This document shows, piece by piece, positions 7,726 to 16,813 of a DNA stretch of 34,292 nucleotides (its first letter is position 1; each line of letters starts with the position of its first letter). The translations under genes were made by a program, and so were the position numbers. The stretch covers positions 1-34,292 of the forward strand of contig CAZHZT010000059.1 in assembly GCA_964537285.1 (NCBI GenBank). The letters run 5' to 3'. Under the pieces are notes generated by a model. That model was given only the letters and a program-made list of their open reading frames with translations. It was not told the DNA's origin and made no database searches. This DNA is from CAZHZT01 sp964537285. GTDB lineage: Bacteria; Bacteroidota; Bacteroidia; Chitinophagales; Saprospiraceae.

Positions 7726-9651
7726 ATGGATAGGAATACAGTAATCGGAATGACCATCATATTTGCCCTGCTTATGCTATGGGCATACCTTAACTCTCCA
7801 ACCGAGGCTGAAATTGCAGAACAACAACGCATCCAGGATTCTCTGGAAATGGTGCAAAATAATGCTATTGCGGGGGATAGTACCACAGCAGAAACCAATA
7901 GAATAAGCGACACAACTACTTCGATTGTTAGTGAGGTGGAAAGCACCCCGGATTCTGTTAAACAATTGCAGCTTCAAAGTCAATTCGGTCCTTTCGCCGA
8001 AAGTGTGCAGGGGGAAGAAACGTTTCTTGAGTTAGAAAATGATAAGCTCAAAGTTACTTTTTCTAACAAAGGGGCTCGTATTACCAACGCGCTCCTGAAG
8101 GAGTATTATAAAATCGTGGACGATGAGGAGCGGAAAGAACAAAAGGTGCCGCTGAATTTACTGGAAGACAAGAAGAATAAATTCGAATACATCCTCCCGG
8201 TTCCTTCTATACAAGGAGGCCAGCTTTCAACCGCTGATCTTTATTTCGAAGGCCGTGCAGAGGGGAATTCAGTTGTTTTTAAAGCCAATGTAGGGGCGGA
8301 TGCTTACGTGGAGCAAATCTATACCTTAAAAGAGAATACCTACGAACTGGATTACGATCTGCATATGGTAGGTATGGATAAATATATCGATCGAAATGCC
8401 GACGATATCGAGCTCAACTGGATCAATTATCTCGATAAACTGGAGAAAAATGATCAGTATGAGCGGATGTACTCAACGGTCTACTTTAAACCAACTTCGA
8501 ATGGCGTTGATTATTGCAATTGCCGCTCCGATGACTCTGAGGATGTTGAAAAACCAGTGAAATGGGTTTCTCACGCGAATCAGTTTTTTAATGCTTCCTT
8601 GATCGCTGATGAAAGCTTCCGTTCCGCTTTTGTGGAAACCGTGATGCTTGACGAGGAGAATGAAGATCTTAAATTAACGAAATCTCGTATTAAGGTTCCT
8701 ATTGCCCGATTAACCGATGAGAAAGTGGCCATGACGATGTATGTGGGGCCTAACGAATTTAAAAATCTGGCCGCTCTTGAAGTAGAACTAGAAGACGTTA
8801 TCCCTTTTGGATGGAGTATTTTTGGAACTATAAACCGTTGGATAATCCGGCCGATATTTAATTTTCTATCAAGCTACATCGCCAATGCCGGTTTAGTCAT
8901 TCTTATTTTGACACTCATCGTTAAGTTATTGGTTTATCCGCTGACTTACCGAATGCTCTACTCACAGTCTAAAATGGGAGCCCTAAAGCCTGAAATGGCT
9001 AAAGTAAAAGAACGCTATGGCGAAGATCAGCAAAAGCAGCAGATGGAGACTATGAAGCTCTACCGGGAATTCGGAGTAAACCCACTAGGAGGGTGTTTCC
9101 CCATCTTCCTTCAAATGCCGCTTTGGTTTGCCTTGTATCGCTTTTTCCCGGCTTCAATTGAATTTAGGCAAGCGAGTTTCCTTTGGGCGACAGACTTATC
9201 CTCCTACGATGAGTTTATAAAATTATCGTTTGATATTCCTTTTTATGGGGATCATGTGAGCTTGTTCACTCTGTTGTGGGCGGGTACCACCGTTATTTAT
9301 ACTTATTATAACTCTCGCCATATGGACATGTCGGTGAATCCGGCTATGAAATACATGCAGTATTTTATGCCGATCATGTTCTTGTTCTTCTTCAATAATT
9401 TTGCTGCAGGATTGACCTGCTATCTTTTGTTTAGTAATATTCTTAATATTACACAGACATTAGTAACTAAGAACTACATCATTGATCAGGAGAAGATCAA
9501 AGAAGATTTACATGCTTACAAGAAGAAACCTAAAACCAAGAAAAAGAAAGGTTTCCAGGAACGCCTTGAACAGGCATTGAAAGAGCAACAGCGTATAGCA
9601 GAGGAGAAGCAGAAGAAAACAAACGATAGAGATTCAAGGAAGAAGAAGTAA
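7726..9651 (+). CDS. yidC: Membrane protein insertase YidC
   Basis: YidC inserts and folds inner-membrane proteins, alone or with SecYEG/SecDF. The 641-residue product has an N-terminal membrane anchor (about residues 7-22), a large periplasmic beta-sandwich domain, and the conserved insertase core beginning near residue 384 (ANAGLVILILTLIVKLLVYP). GGCFPIFLQMPLWFALYRFF lies near residues 454-473, and further helices run up to the FAAGLTCYLLFSNILN segment. A Lys-rich cytosolic tail (about 590-641) is typical of Bacteroidota YidC and may help bind ribosomes. It stands downstream of secDF, which fits joint function in membrane biogenesis. The start is supported by the TAnnTTTG box 28 bases upstream. 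Confidence 0.97.
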   Translation: MDRNTVIGMTIIFALLMLWAYLNSPTEAEIAEQQRIQDSLEMVQNNAIAGDSTTAETNRISDTTTSIVSEVESTPDSVKQLQLQSQFGPFAESVQGEETFLELENDKLKVTFSNKGARITNALLKEYYKIVDDEERKEQKVPLNLLEDKKNKFEYILPVPSIQGGQLSTADLYFEGRAEGNSVVFKANVGADAYVEQIYTLKENTYELDYDLHMVGMDKYIDRNADDIELNWINYLDKLEKNDQYERMYSTVYFKPTSNGVDYCNCRSDDSEDVEKPVKWVSHANQFFNASLIADESFRSAFVETVMLDEENEDLKLTKSRIKVPIARLTDEKVAMTMYVGPNEFKNLAALEVELEDVIPFGWSIFGTINRWIIRPIFNFLSSYIANAGLVILILTLIVKLLVYPLTYRMLYSQSKMGALKPEMAKVKERYGEDQQKQQMETMKLYREFGVNPLGGCFPIFLQMPLWFALYRFFPASIEFRQASFLWATDLSSYDEFIKLSFDIPFYGDHVSLFTLLWAGTTVIYTYYNSRHMDMSVNPAMKYMQYFMPIMFLFFFNNFAAGLTCYLLFSNILNITQTLVTKNYIIDQEKIKEDLHAYKKKPKTKKKKGFQERLEQALKEQQRIAEEKQKKTNDRDSRKKK

Positions 9652-9686
9652 AAGAGGGGCTGTCTCACCTCTATATCGTCACGACG

Positions 9687-9787
9687 GGCAGGAGTATTTT
9701 CTTTCTTGAGGAATGTTCTGTTTTTTAAAATTTTTAGTAAAAATTTTAAAAAACAGAACATTCCTCAAGAAAGAAAATACTCCTGCC
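9687..9787. terminator. 101-bp perfect palindrome, yidC gene end
   Basis: Arms of 50 bp (9687-9736 and 9738-9787) pair perfectly around one central base. It separates convergent yidC (+) and the SYLF gene (-), so termination in both directions is the simplest role. The stem is AT-rich near the tip and has no match elsewhere in the window. The arm length is far beyond what a terminator needs. Confidence 0.75.
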
Positions 9788-9818
9788 GAGCCTATGAAAC
9801 AGCCTTTTCCTTGAATCT

Positions 9819-10400
9819 CTATCTTTTATACTCCTCTCCGGATTCGATTAACTTAAATCTTTCCTTTTCAATAAATGGTTTATACTTGAATTTTTGCCCT
9901 CCAATGGACGCTTCGGCCATAATTCCACCTTTAGACATAGTGAAAATGGCTACACCGTCTTCGTAGGCAATATTGCCGGAAGAGCCTTGTTCTACAGCAA
10001 CTGCAGATGCTTGTGCCGCCAATTCCAGAGCCCCTGCCCGAAAGCGATTCAGATCGGCTTCCGTTTGGAAGAAAAGCACTTCCATATAAGATTGGCCACC
10101 GATCTGAAGGCCTAGCGTTACCTGCGTCAGCTTTGCTGTTCCAATAGGCTCTCCTTGTTCAAATACATGGCCTGAGCCGTGCGCACCCCCTACAATCAAT
10201 CCACCTTTTCCGATATTTGGGAAAATCGCAAAAGCATACGCTTCATTAAAAAAGGTCTGTAGAGAAGAATCTTGTTCTATAAAGGCGTTTTTGGCTTCTT
10301 CGGCTTTTTTTAGTCCTTTTGGATCCCAACCACCTACTTGAGCATTTAAAATAAAAGGAAGGAACGAAAGGGCAATGGCCCATAAAATTGATTTTTTCAT
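9819..10400 (-). CDS. Exported SYLF (Ysc84) lipid-binding domain protein
   Basis: This 193-residue protein has a signal peptide (residues 1-20, cut after LNA/Q) followed by one SYLF domain. Family features seen are the N-terminal helix with EEAKNAF, AYAFAIFPNIGKGGLIVGGAHGSG (about 53-76), VTLGLQIGGQSYMEVLFFQ, AVAVEQGSSGNIAYEDGVAIFTMSKGG, and the close GEASIGGQKF-like MAEASIGGQKFKY. SYLF domains bind phosphoinositides in eukaryotes; in bacteria the exported members have no settled role. It is convergent with yidC and follows the GH31 gene on the same strand after 118 bases with a weak hairpin, so it is probably transcribed alone. Confidence 0.88.
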   Translation of the reverse strand: MKKSILWAIALSFLPFILNAQVGGWDPKGLKKAEEAKNAFIEQDSSLQTFFNEAYAFAIFPNIGKGGLIVGGAHGSGHVFEQGEPIGTAKLTQVTLGLQIGGQSYMEVLFFQTEADLNRFRAGALELAAQASAVAVEQGSSGNIAYEDGVAIFTMSKGGIMAEASIGGQKFKYKPFIEKERFKLIESGEEYKR

Positions 10401-10463
10401 CTTTGTATTGAATTTTGTTTTAAGACCGCCTTTTCACTTGCTTAAAATGTCTTGATATTTGAA

Positions 10464-10489
10464 TAAGACGTGGGATTTTCCCCGTCTTA
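10464..10489 (-). terminator. Possible terminator after GH31 gene
   Basis: An imperfect stem (taagacg at 10464-10470 with cgtctta at 10483-10489, plus GGGA/TCCC inside) lies just past the GH31 stop on the minus strand. It lacks a clear T run, so the call is weak. Confidence 0.4.
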
Positions 10490-10518
10490 CTCAGATGAAA
10501 AAGTCTGTTTGAAGCAAT

Positions 10519-13005
10519 CTATTGAAAAACGATCTGCTTGAAATTTTGCACTGTATTCACTACTAATACACCTTCGGACTTGTAAAAGTTTGCTTCCTTA
10601 CCTTCAATTAAACACTTTTGGTAGGTCGATTCACTTCCGAGAAGCTGAATTTCCAGTTTAGAGTAAGAGGGCTTAAAAGCTCCCTCAAGTCGCTGCCGGA
10701 TCATGAGTGTATTGTTCACAAAGGATACTCTAAGCGAGCGCTTCAAGTAGATTCCTTGTTGATAACCGTAGCCTTCCCCTTGATCTTCATAGATTTTGTC
10801 CTCTATGGCCTGATCACCATTCAGGTAAATATGCAAGATCAATTTTTCTACCTTTTCTCCGGTATGCTGGCGAACGGGATGATGAGGAATAATGCTCCCG
10901 GCTTTTATGAAAAATGGAAATTGAGTCAGAGGTGTTCCTATGCGATGAAATTGCTTGCCAGTAAAAATTTGATTTGTCCAATAATTAAACCAGTTACCTT
11001 GAGGAAGATAAATAACCTGCTGTGTTTGGCCTGGATGAAGTACTGGAGCAATTAATGCTTTCTCACCAAAAACGAACTCTAATTCTCTTCTGGAGGCTAC
11101 TTTATCTATTGGATCTAAAAAGACCAGAGGTGTTAGCATCGGGATGCCAAGGGAGGTATGCCGATAAAAGGTATCATAAATAAATGGAAAGAGGGTATAA
11201 CGAAGCTCAATAGCTTCCTTTGAAAGATCTGTATATGGATCGCCGAATGACCAAGGCTCCTGATCTACACTATCATCAGCATTTTCTTCTATGGAAATAC
11301 CATCGTAATGATTGCCCATAGAATGAATTCTGAAGAAAGGGTGAAAGATACTTAGCTGAAGCCATCGCACCAGGAGTTCACCGGTAGGCACATCGGCAAA
11401 GCCACCAATATCGGTACCTGCAAAGGAGAATCCGGAAATGCTTAAACGGACAATTTGCCGATTGGCAATGGCGAGGTGTTCCCAGGAGGCGACATTATCA
11501 CCCGTCCATACGGACGCGAAGCGCTGTCCTCCTGAAAAGGTAGAACGGGTGAGTAGAAAAGGTCTTTTTTCAGGTTTTAATAAGCGAAGGCCTTCATAAG
11601 TAGCGCGACTCATTTGCATTCCGTAAATGTTGTGGGCTTTTCGGTGGTCTCCGCCGTAGTCGTCGTAGTCGTGTAGGACGTTATCAGGGAAGGTCATGTG
11701 CTCAATTTGAAGCACGGCAGGCTCGTTCATATCGTTCCAAAAACCACTGATACCATTCTTGATGTATAATTCTCTATACAAGTCGCCCCACCAACGTCTG
11801 ACAGAAGAGTCGGTGAAGTCAGGGAAAACGCATTCCTGTGGCCAAACAGGGCCAACCATCAAAGAGCCATCCGGACGGCGGCAAAATACATTCTTCTGAA
11901 TGCCATCATTAAAAACATGGTAGGATTCATCCACTGCAATCCCGGGGTCGATCATAGCTACTGTGTGAAAACCCTTGGAAGCCAATTCTTTGATCAAGGC
12001 AGTAGGAGAGAGGAAACGCCCGGGGTGCCAGGTGAAACACTTGAAATCGTCCATGTAATCGATATCCAGGTATATGGCATCGCAGGGGATCTTTCTCAAT
12101 CGAAAGCCATCGGCTATTTCGCGTACTTTTCTATCCGGAAAATAACTCCATCGGCATTGGTGAAACCCGAGTGCCCAATGTGGAGGAAGTTCTGGGAGGC
12201 CTGTAATCAGGGTATATTTTTGAGCGACTTCCGTAAGGCTCGGACCGTACATGAAGTAGTAGTTCATATTTCCTCCATTACAGAACATCCGAAGCGTGTG
12301 ATCTTCGTGATGATCAAAACTAAAAGTAGACTTGTAGGTATTGTCCAGGAAAATTCCGTAGGCAAGGCCGTCCGTGTTCAAGGTATAAAAAAACGGAACG
12401 GAGCGATATAAAGGGTCTGAGGTTTCATTAAAACCGAAAGAATCGGCATTCCAGTTTTCGAGGTATTGCCCTCTCAATTGCTGCAAGCCAGGTTTATCTC
12501 CCATTCCGAAGTACTGTAAGCCCTCTGGAGCAAAGTGATTGACTTCAATTTGGTGCAAACCATGTAGTACCGAATAAGCAGCGCGGAAAGGGGCCTTATC
12601 TTCCATGAGGGTAATTCCTTCTGTATTGGTAATCCTAATTTTAAGGTCAGGGCCTATATGAAGGAAAAGTGCTCCAGTTTTTACAATATAAAAGTCTCCC
12701 CTTTTCGCGAAAACAGGCGTTCTGAAGTCAGACTTAAAATCAGGCGAAATAGCGTAGGAGAATTTGGGGATATTAATATGAGGCAGTTGATACCGAATCT
12801 CGACAATATCGCGTCGATGGATGAATAATTCCAGGGAAATGCCATTCGTGCATCTAAAGATAAGCGCGTTGCCATTCTCCTCGACGCTTGCGATTTGATC
12901 TGGAACGAAGGCCGTATGAATATCAGGTACGCGGCCTAAGGGATTGACCTGGTCGTGATGATCATGCTGCTCTTCAGGGCCAGAATTGTGGGGGGGATTG
13001 TCCAT
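10519..13005 (-). CDS. Glycoside hydrolase family 31 alpha-glucosidase
   Basis: The product is an 828-residue GH31 enzyme, a retaining exo-acting alpha-glycosidase. Layout: N-terminal Gal-mutarotase-like beta domain (about 30-270), then the (beta/alpha)8 barrel with PHWALGFHQCRWSY (275-288), YLDIDYMDDFKCFTWHP (312-328) and the nucleophile motif GFWNDMNEP (421-429, D425). The acid/base region is RFASVWTGDN (495-504, D503), and C-terminal beta domains follow. The best guess is an alpha-1,4/1,6-glucosidase acting on malto-oligosaccharides or glycogen fragments, but GH31 also holds xylosidases and transglycosidases. No signal peptide is seen: the N-terminus is short and rich in His, Asp and Glu, so it is probably cytoplasmic. 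Neither neighbour belongs to a sugar-uptake system. Confidence 0.93.
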   Translation of the reverse strand: MDNPPHNSGPEEQHDHHDQVNPLGRVPDIHTAFVPDQIASVEENGNALIFRCTNGISLELFIHRRDIVEIRYQLPHINIPKFSYAISPDFKSDFRTPVFAKRGDFYIVKTGALFLHIGPDLKIRITNTEGITLMEDKAPFRAAYSVLHGLHQIEVNHFAPEGLQYFGMGDKPGLQQLRGQYLENWNADSFGFNETSDPLYRSVPFFYTLNTDGLAYGIFLDNTYKSTFSFDHHEDHTLRMFCNGGNMNYYFMYGPSLTEVAQKYTLITGLPELPPHWALGFHQCRWSYFPDRKVREIADGFRLRKIPCDAIYLDIDYMDDFKCFTWHPGRFLSPTALIKELASKGFHTVAMIDPGIAVDESYHVFNDGIQKNVFCRRPDGSLMVGPVWPQECVFPDFTDSSVRRWWGDLYRELYIKNGISGFWNDMNEPAVLQIEHMTFPDNVLHDYDDYGGDHRKAHNIYGMQMSRATYEGLRLLKPEKRPFLLTRSTFSGGQRFASVWTGDNVASWEHLAIANRQIVRLSISGFSFAGTDIGGFADVPTGELLVRWLQLSIFHPFFRIHSMGNHYDGISIEENADDSVDQEPWSFGDPYTDLSKEAIELRYTLFPFIYDTFYRHTSLGIPMLTPLVFLDPIDKVASRRELEFVFGEKALIAPVLHPGQTQQVIYLPQGNWFNYWTNQIFTGKQFHRIGTPLTQFPFFIKAGSIIPHHPVRQHTGEKVEKLILHIYLNGDQAIEDKIYEDQGEGYGYQQGIYLKRSLRVSFVNNTLMIRQRLEGAFKPSYSKLEIQLLGSESTYQKCLIEGKEANFYKSEGVLVVNTVQNFKQIVFQ

Positions 13006-13040
13006 GAAGATTTAATTTTTAAGATATTAGGAAGCTTAAA

Positions 13041-13074
13041 CATGAGTCATCCCGAACTTTTGGGATGACTCATG
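13041..13074. repeat. 34-bp palindromic repeat
   Basis: This is the same catgagtcatccc palindrome as at 96-129, with 13-bp arms (13041-13053 and 13062-13074) and a slightly altered centre. It stands alone here, without the rest of the ~130-bp element. It lies between the CNNM and GH31 genes, both on the minus strand, where it could work as a hairpin at the transcript end. Confidence 0.8.
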
Positions 13075-13105
13075 GTCTTTCAGCCAAGAAGTTTTATTCC
13101 TATTT

Positions 13106-13152
13106 GCCTACAGGCTAACGGCCACCGGCTACGGGCTAATAACTACGGGCTA
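13106..13152. repeat. Short GGCTA-rich imperfect tandem repeat
   Basis: Degenerate units of the type (a)cgggctaa/ccggcta run through this stretch. The last unit contains the TAG stop of the CNNM gene (13150-13152). Confidence 0.5.
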
Positions 13153-14238
13153 AATATTATTCTCTTCTTCTTTTTCTTCGGGTATAATGCCCAATTTCTT
13201 GGCGCGTGCTTCCCAGTTTTTACGAGCTAGAGATTGCATATCCGCAATATTGTCGAGCTCATCAATGATTTCCATTCCCAGAAGGGTTTCGATAACATCT
13301 TCCATGGTGACGATTCCAGCCATACCGCCGAATTCATCTACGACGAGCGCAATATGCTCTCTTTTTTCCATGAGTTTGGTAAAAAGGTCTGGCAGAGGAA
13401 ATTGCTCATTCACGATCATGATCTCGCGCTTAATATCCCTCAATAATTTTTCTTGTTCTCCTCTAATAATATGTGTGAGCATATCGTCCTTAAGGATAAA
13501 GCCATTGATTTGATCTTTATTTCCTTTATATATGGGCACTCTGGAAAAACGAAGATTCGGATATTGGTTGAAGAAGTCTTTAATCTGCATTTCTTCATTT
13601 TCAGCGATCACTACTGTTCTTGGTGTCATGATATCCTTAGCCTGAATGGTATTGAACTTCATTAGGTTCTGGATTATCTCTGATTCTCCCTGTTTGAACA
13701 AACCTTCTTTTTGTCCGATTTGGGCCATAGCCGAGATGTCCGCTCTGCTCAATACACTTTTGCCATCTTCTTTTTTAAGTATACTTGTGATGCCCTTACT
13801 TAGCCATACTAAAGGAGCTAACACAATTACTACATAATGAAGCGGATTAACGGTGAAGCCAATGAGTCGATTCCAGTAAATTGCTCCAAGTGTTTTTGGA
13901 ATAATTTCCGAAAGAATCAGAATGGCTAATGTCATAATGGAGATGATTATGGATTCTACATGAATACCCAGGAAATAGGTTCCTTCCCAGATCACAGCAG
14001 CTTGCCCGCCTACTCCGGCAGCACCAACTGTATGTGCGATGGTATTGAGGGTTAGAATGGCCGCTAATGGGCGATCAATATTATTTTTAAAAATTTTTAA
14101 TCGCTTCCCGGTGACTGTTCCTTTTGAAAGCTCTATCTCTACCTGAGCAGGGGTAATACTTAAAAGAACAGCTTCCCAAATAGAACACAGGAAGGAGAAA
14201 AAAATAGCAATAAAGAAAAACAGGAGTAACAGGCCCAT
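13150..14238 (-). CDS. CNNM/CorC-type membrane protein with CBS pair
   Basis: This 362-residue protein has an N-terminal DUF21/CNNM membrane domain (about 1-150, four hydrophobic segments, with the conserved SEIIPKTLGA at 110-119). A tandem CBS (Bateman) module follows at about 200-330, with KDIMTPRTVV and VVDEFGGMAGIVTMEDVIETLLG. It ends soon after and lacks the C-terminal CorC_HlyC domain of longer relatives. Family members are linked to Mg2+ or Co2+ efflux/homeostasis, and the CBS pair usually senses adenine nucleotides. The upstream VWA gene ends 24 bases before it on the same strand, so co-transcription is likely. Its stop codon lies within a small repeat. Confidence 0.88.
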   Translation of the reverse strand: MGLLLLFFFIAIFFSFLCSIWEAVLLSITPAQVEIELSKGTVTGKRLKIFKNNIDRPLAAILTLNTIAHTVGAAGVGGQAAVIWEGTYFLGIHVESIIISIMTLAILILSEIIPKTLGAIYWNRLIGFTVNPLHYVVIVLAPLVWLSKGITSILKKEDGKSVLSRADISAMAQIGQKEGLFKQGESEIIQNLMKFNTIQAKDIMTPRTVVIAENEEMQIKDFFNQYPNLRFSRVPIYKGNKDQINGFILKDDMLTHIIRGEQEKLLRDIKREIMIVNEQFPLPDLFTKLMEKREHIALVVDEFGGMAGIVTMEDVIETLLGMEIIDELDNIADMQSLARKNWEARAKKLGIIPEEKEEENNI

Positions 14239-14262
14239 GAGTAGGTTTTTCGTTGGTGAAAT

Positions 14263-16359
14263 TTAGTATGCGCCAAAGTATCTTCTAAAGAACCATTCGG
14301 CAGTTAATAAGGTCAATAATACAAAAAATAACCATTTGTAGTTAATTACGAAACGCGTTTCTGACGTTTGATAAATAACAGGTTTGATGTCCTTATTTTT
14401 AACAACTTCCTGAAGCTCTGAAATATTTTGAGGATAGAATACCTGACCACCAAATTTTTCACTTAGCATATTTAGAACTTGATGATTGGCAGTTGTTGAA
14501 TAAGCTTCTAATTGAATAGGCTGAATACTAAATTGACCATTAAAAGTCAGTTCCTTACCTGCAAAAAGCACACTTGAGCGGAATGTATAATCACCAACCG
14601 ATAAAAAACCGGCGTTCAGTGTATAGGCATTGCCTGATTTGTTAAACATATAAGGGAATTCTTTCCCTTCACTATTGGTAATCGTAAGCCTTACGTCCGG
14701 TTCATTTACCAGCTCATAGCTTTCATTATATAATTCTGCATCGAAAACGACAGGATCCGTTTCTTTAAAAATATTTTGAGGAAGGTTTACTCTGAATCGG
14801 CGTTTATCTTCTTTAGCACTTACGTATTGTATCGATTTGGAGATGAATTCATTGAAAAGGTCGTGATTTTGATGCTGTAAGAAGTCAAAAAGGCGCCATT
14901 TCCATATGTTTTCAGCGCAAAGAACCCCCTTTTTAATACCATTTTCTTCTCCAAAAACAAAGAGCGGATATTTTGTATCGATTTTACTAATGCGTTGATA
15001 CAAGAATACTTGAGCGTTACCACCTTCCTTAAAATCACCGAAAGGTGCCAATAAGGGAGGAAAACGGGGAAGTTCTTCCCTCAGATCCTGGCCAAGGTTA
15101 AATAAGCTGAAGTTGCCTGATGGGCTGGCTTGCACATCATTGGTATTTCTTCCGTCCCCTTGAATTTCGACCAAGCTTTGGAGTTCATTAAGCTTTTTGG
15201 TCATTGTTTGGGTACCTACAATGAAAATATGCGGGATTTTTTGCTGTTCTACTGTATTAAAAAAAGCGCTTGCTAGATTACTAACGTCAGGTAGTTGATG
15301 GAAAATAATCAGGTCGTACTCTTCAAGTGTTTTGTTGCGATTATTGATATAGATCACATCCATTTCATAATTTTTATTAGATGTGACAGATTGTTTTAGT
15401 GCCGAAATATCCGGATGCGGAGATTTGGCAATAACCAGGATTTTTTGCCGGGCGTCCAGTACATCAATAAAAATATCTTTAATATTATTCGAGGTGCTGG
15501 CTTCTTCAGCCACTCCGCGCACAGCTACCCGATAGCGTTGAACCCCGCTTTTATCGGCTTCCAAAAATACTTCCTCGGTAGTAAAAAAGTCATTTTTATC
15601 TATTTCTACCGGTATATCTTTCAATTTATTAAATCGACCATTTTCGTACCTTGAAATACTGATGACAGAGGATTCTCCTGCGCAATTTTGAGCGCTCAAA
15701 TCTATTTCCATATTGAACTGGTCGCCCAAATACACGATTCGATTGTTGAAGACCCGCTTTAATAGTACATCTTTTTCAATAGAGGTATCTCCCAGCGCAA
15801 TTGAAAAGACAGGTGCAGAAAGTTGTTCTGCCTGATAAAGCGGATTATTTCCTTCATTGAAAATGCCATCCGAAGCCAGGATGACAGCCCCCAGGTTTTG
15901 GTTGCTGTAAAGGTCGTAAACCGTTTGAAGGGCCTCGGAAATATTGGTAACCTTATCAGTAAAATCAAAGTCCTCCGTTTCACGGGTGCTTTCTCCGAAA
16001 GCATATTGTCTGACTTCGTACTGTCCGTCAAGGGCTGAGCGAATTCCTTTTACATCTGTTTTATATTGCTCAATGGCTTCTTCATCCATGCCGGCAATGA
16101 CCGATTCAGACACGTCCTGAGCGACTACTACCACTGGTTTTTTCGTTTCGGTGACCAACGATCTTAGAAATGGAGCCAATAAAAGAATGGCAATTAAGCT
16201 CACTAAAAGAAAGCGAAGTATACCCAACACCCAGTTGAGCCAGGATGCTTGCTCCTTGAATTGGCGATCCCTGAAATACAATACGAGTGCATAGGCAAGG
16301 CCCAGCAAAAGGCAAAGAATTATGAACCACGGTGAATATTGAAATGTCAGTCCTCCCAA
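14263..16359 (-). CDS. VWA-domain inner-membrane protein (BatA-like topology)
   Basis: This 698-residue membrane protein of a type common in Bacteroidota begins with two transmembrane helices (about 11-28 and 41-65). A von Willebrand A-like domain follows, starting VVVVAQDVSESV (76-87) with an intact DxSxS MIDAS motif. A later acidic turn is in LGAVILASDGIFNEG, and VFSIALGDT closes the fold. Beta-rich extracytoplasmic segments follow, including a second alpha/beta stretch (KILVIAKSPHPD). A final helix WLFFVLLTLLTAEWFF sits near the C-terminus. The function is unknown; related membrane VWA proteins are often tied to MoxR-type ATPases, none of which is nearby. It is 24 bases from the CNNM gene and probably heads that transcript. 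Confidence 0.75.
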   Translation of the reverse strand: MGGLTFQYSPWFIILCLLLGLAYALVLYFRDRQFKEQASWLNWVLGILRFLLVSLIAILLLAPFLRSLVTETKKPVVVVAQDVSESVIAGMDEEAIEQYKTDVKGIRSALDGQYEVRQYAFGESTRETEDFDFTDKVTNISEALQTVYDLYSNQNLGAVILASDGIFNEGNNPLYQAEQLSAPVFSIALGDTSIEKDVLLKRVFNNRIVYLGDQFNMEIDLSAQNCAGESSVISISRYENGRFNKLKDIPVEIDKNDFFTTEEVFLEADKSGVQRYRVAVRGVAEEASTSNNIKDIFIDVLDARQKILVIAKSPHPDISALKQSVTSNKNYEMDVIYINNRNKTLEEYDLIIFHQLPDVSNLASAFFNTVEQQKIPHIFIVGTQTMTKKLNELQSLVEIQGDGRNTNDVQASPSGNFSLFNLGQDLREELPRFPPLLAPFGDFKEGGNAQVFLYQRISKIDTKYPLFVFGEENGIKKGVLCAENIWKWRLFDFLQHQNHDLFNEFISKSIQYVSAKEDKRRFRVNLPQNIFKETDPVVFDAELYNESYELVNEPDVRLTITNSEGKEFPYMFNKSGNAYTLNAGFLSVGDYTFRSSVLFAGKELTFNGQFSIQPIQLEAYSTTANHQVLNMLSEKFGGQVFYPQNISELQEVVKNKDIKPVIYQTSETRFVINYKWLFFVLLTLLTAEWFFRRYFGAY

Positions 16360-16713
16360 AATCTAGCTGTTTTTATTTTATAAATGCAAATTGCGACGAA
16401 AGGTCAAAGATATAGCAATTGCGCAATCCTTTAAATATCTTTTAAGGAAATTATGTTCGGGTAAGTTTAATCTTTTGTTAAAAAAATCAGAAATTAAGCT
16501 TTGATCGAATCCTTTTGATAATTATTTATATATTAATAAGTGATCAATACAGGGATTGGAGTTGTTGGTAATTTAAAAAACTGACTTGTTCTGCATCCTC
16601 TGGGGTGTACCAGTGAGCACAGAGTAAGGCAGAGAAACTCTAATCACTTGAAATATCATGTATTTTGCTACACTGCCGGGTTGTTAGAAGTACTACGAAT
16701 ATGTAAAAAAATG
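16360..16713. other. Spacer without recognisable gene
   Basis: This AT-rich stretch lies between the VWA gene start and the repeat cluster. No credible coding frame, RNA gene or strong hairpin was seen. It must hold the minus-strand promoter of the VWA gene, but no perfect TAnnTTTG box was identified. Confidence 0.6.
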
Positions 16714-16806
16714 GTTCTTTGAAATAAATTGTGTGGAGTTTAAAAATGATAAAACCTGAATGCCCTTGTGGCTAAAGGATTATTATTTTTAAACTCCACA
16801 CAATTT
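16714..16806. repeat. Stem-loop element, copy 1 of 2
   Basis: Perfect 22-bp arms (16726-16747 and 16785-16806, containing gtgtggagttt) enclose a 37-base loop with cctgaatgcccttgtggcta. A related copy lies at 26091-26200, where the loop (ccttaaatgctcttgcggct) and flanking gttctttga are conserved. Conservation of both stem and loop suggests a mobile hairpin or a structured RNA. Confidence 0.7.
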
Positions 16807-16813
16807 ACGGCTC

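Noticed and set aside
9706..9966. 86-codon plus-strand frame
   Set aside because: It starts inside the 101-bp palindrome and runs antisense to the SYLF gene.
10618..11055. 145-codon plus-strand frame
   Set aside because: Antisense shadow of the GH31 C-terminal region.
11917..12411. 164-codon plus-strand frame
   Set aside because: It is antisense to the GH31 barrel, whose motifs are intact in the minus-strand frame.
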